A stretch of DNA of 33,625 nt, taken from the NCBI GenBank assembly GCA_020445165.1, contig JAGRHE010000013.1, positions 1 through 33,625 on the forward strand. Reading direction: 5' to 3'. Both the position numbers and the translations under genes were made by a program. Source of the stretch: Gammaproteobacteria bacterium. Its GTDB lineage: Bacteria; Pseudomonadota; Gammaproteobacteria; Chromatiales; Sedimenticolaceae. Under the pieces are notes generated by a model. That model was given only the letters and a program-made list of their open reading frames with translations, searched no databases and was not told where the DNA came from. Of the stretch, positions 32,838 through 33,625 are shown one piece after another (the stretch's first letter is position 1; the number at the start of each line of letters is the position of its first letter).

Positions 32838-33335
32838 GTGAAGAAACCCGCCGCTATTTTCATTACCGCACTCATCGCTGCACAGCCTTTTGCGGCATCA
32901 GCTGACGAGGCTGCAGGTCCGATCGAACTGAACGAAATGGGCCTGGATGCCGTGACCGCAGGTTCGATCTCGGTACCACCTTCGGCCGCAGTCAACGTGC
33001 TGTCCGACGCTACTGGCGACTTCGCCATGACCAGCACCAGTTCCGGTACCTTCATCAAGCACACCCCGGTGTCGCTGATGTTCGGCTATGCGCCCGTCTG
33101 GGTCACTGCGCAACGCGGAACGGCCACTGCGACCAGTACCGGCGCGACCGCAGACCAGTCGACCAGCATCGCAACGACCCCGGAAGTCGCAACTGCGGCA
33201 GCCATCAACCCGTACGCGGCGACGATCAACTGGACGCGCAAGATTCTCGGTACCGAGATCTCGGCATTCGCGCAGGTCGCACCGGGCGGCCCACTGCTTG
33301 ATTTTTTCCATTACCGACGTAGCAACATTCGCTGA
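32838..33335 (+). CDS. Secreted protein with GLDAVTAGS and DFFH motifs (paralogue)
   Basis: A 165-aa exported protein. The signal peptide (KKPAAIFITALIAAQPFAASA) is followed by GPIELNEMGLDAVTAGS (27-43). The middle is Ala/Thr-rich with some beta-type hydrophobic strands (HTPVSLMFGYAPVWVTA), and the last 18 residues are APGGPLLDFFHYRRSNIR. It shares the leader-like motif and the C-terminal motif, at identical distance from the end, with the gene at 31613. The GTG start is supported by GAGGG 7-8 nt upstream. Function is unknown; a matrix, adhesion or peptide-precursor role are all open. Confidence 0.85.
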   Translation: MKKPAAIFITALIAAQPFAASADEAAGPIELNEMGLDAVTAGSISVPPSAAVNVLSDATGDFAMTSTSSGTFIKHTPVSLMFGYAPVWVTAQRGTATATSTGATADQSTSIATTPEVATAAAINPYAATINWTRKILGTEISAFAQVAPGGPLLDFFHYRRSNIR

Positions 33336-33562
33336 CCGCAACGATGGACAACCTCTCTCTGGACGAGACAGCGAAGATGATCGGTTCAACACCGGTCAGC
33401 GGCGCAGTAAAGGGGTCCGAGGGAGCAACGGTTTCACCTGAATGTTGCGTCAACCGACGGGCATTCGGGGGAATAACGACCCATTTGTAAGATGGGTGAA
33501 GTACCCTTCCTGAGTTTAGAAGCGAAGGGAATTTAGAAAGTATGCAATATGGAGCATTAATC
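33336..33562 (+). other. Intergenic region before the last gene
   Basis: No gene is seen. A small hairpin, ACCCAT-TTGTAAG-ATGGGT (33480-33498), is present. There is no clear sigma54 promoter: the only GG-N10-GC pair (33397-33411 area) lacks a TGGCAC-like box. The final part is AT-rich and ends in a GGAG ribosome site. Confidence 0.4.
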
Positions 33563-33625
33563 ATGAAATTTGCACTCACATTGACCGCAGCATCGATCAT
33601 CGCCTTCTCGTCGTTCGCATCGGCC
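33563..33625 (+). CDS. Exported protein, signal peptide only (cut by window end)
   Basis: The first 21 codons read MKFALTLTAASIIAFSSFASA, a complete Sec signal peptide with an ASA cleavage site. GGAG lies 9 nt upstream of the ATG. The mature protein lies outside the window. It may be another secreted or PEP-CTERM protein of this region. Confidence 0.7.
   Translation, partial: MKFALTLTAASIIAFSSFASA

Noticed and set aside
33396..33414. GG-N10-GC pair upstream of the last gene as a sigma54 promoter
   Set aside because: The -24 region reads GGGGTC rather than TGGCAC, and there is no TTTACA at the expected distance.
33440..33562. Riboswitch (for example c-di-GMP class I) before the last gene
   Set aside because: Only a small hairpin is visible; the conserved core words of the known aptamers are absent.
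1..33625. tRNA, rRNA or phage integrase genes
   Set aside because: No cloverleaf-like tRNA, rRNA segment or integrase/transposase protein was recognised by eye in either strand.

Overview
The window is GC-rich and densely coded, and it looks like a piece of a gammaproteobacterial chromosome. It carries RND efflux genes, Bfr/Bfd iron storage, HemP, an LbtU-type porin, DUF1631 and PilZ proteins, an ExeA-type ATPase and a PEP-CTERM (exosortase-sorted) protein. A free-living, exopolysaccharide-making member of the Chromatiales or a neighbouring order would fit, but no rRNA or other phylogenetic marker is present to settle this.

Layout. (1) 1-4392: an RND efflux transporter (cut by the window edge) and its periplasmic adaptor on the minus strand, divergent from a TIR-membrane-anchor-propeller-like protein. 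(2) 4445-6973: two GT4 glycosyltransferases on the minus strand. (3) 7052-17887: an iron island. One probable minus-strand operon runs bfd, a 46-codon basic ORF, a di-heme oxidoreductase, an imelysin-family protein and a Tat-exported DUF1513 protein. Divergent from it is a bacterioferritin pair with complementary active-site losses. A Fur-like promoter then drives a small Cys-rich protein and a divergent HemS/ChuX-like protein. A second minus-strand operon, with a Fur-like box, runs hemP, lbtU-like porin, imelysin and di-heme peroxidase, and ends in a 268-bp MITE-like palindrome. (4) 18139-21467: a strong sigma54-type promoter, an unknown 164-aa protein, a DUF1631 protein and a PilZ protein. 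(5) 21648-33625: a secretion and surface region. It holds an ExeA/GspA-like ATPase, a 63-aa GspB-like membrane peptide, an outer-membrane barrel, a 1507-aa protein with a GspB-like N-terminus and a PEP-CTERM C-terminus, and small secreted proteins of an unrecognised family.

The most interesting part is region 5. Three sigma54-type promoters (31111-31126 minus, 31517-31532 plus, 32736-32751 plus) each have a TTTACA element ending 76-78 bp upstream of the -24 GG. At the first promoter this element belongs to a perfect 18-bp dyad, TGTAAA-N6-TTTACA. They would put the giant PEP-CTERM protein and the two small secreted proteins under one enhancer-binding protein. The two small proteins share a GLDAVTAGS motif just after the signal peptide and an identically placed C-terminal APxGxLxDFFH motif. 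The giant protein and the 63-aa peptide share the N-terminal sequence MSRLLDS. This suggests one docking partner, most simply the ExeA-like ATPase encoded next to the small peptide. Together this may be an undescribed surface-protein export and assembly module.
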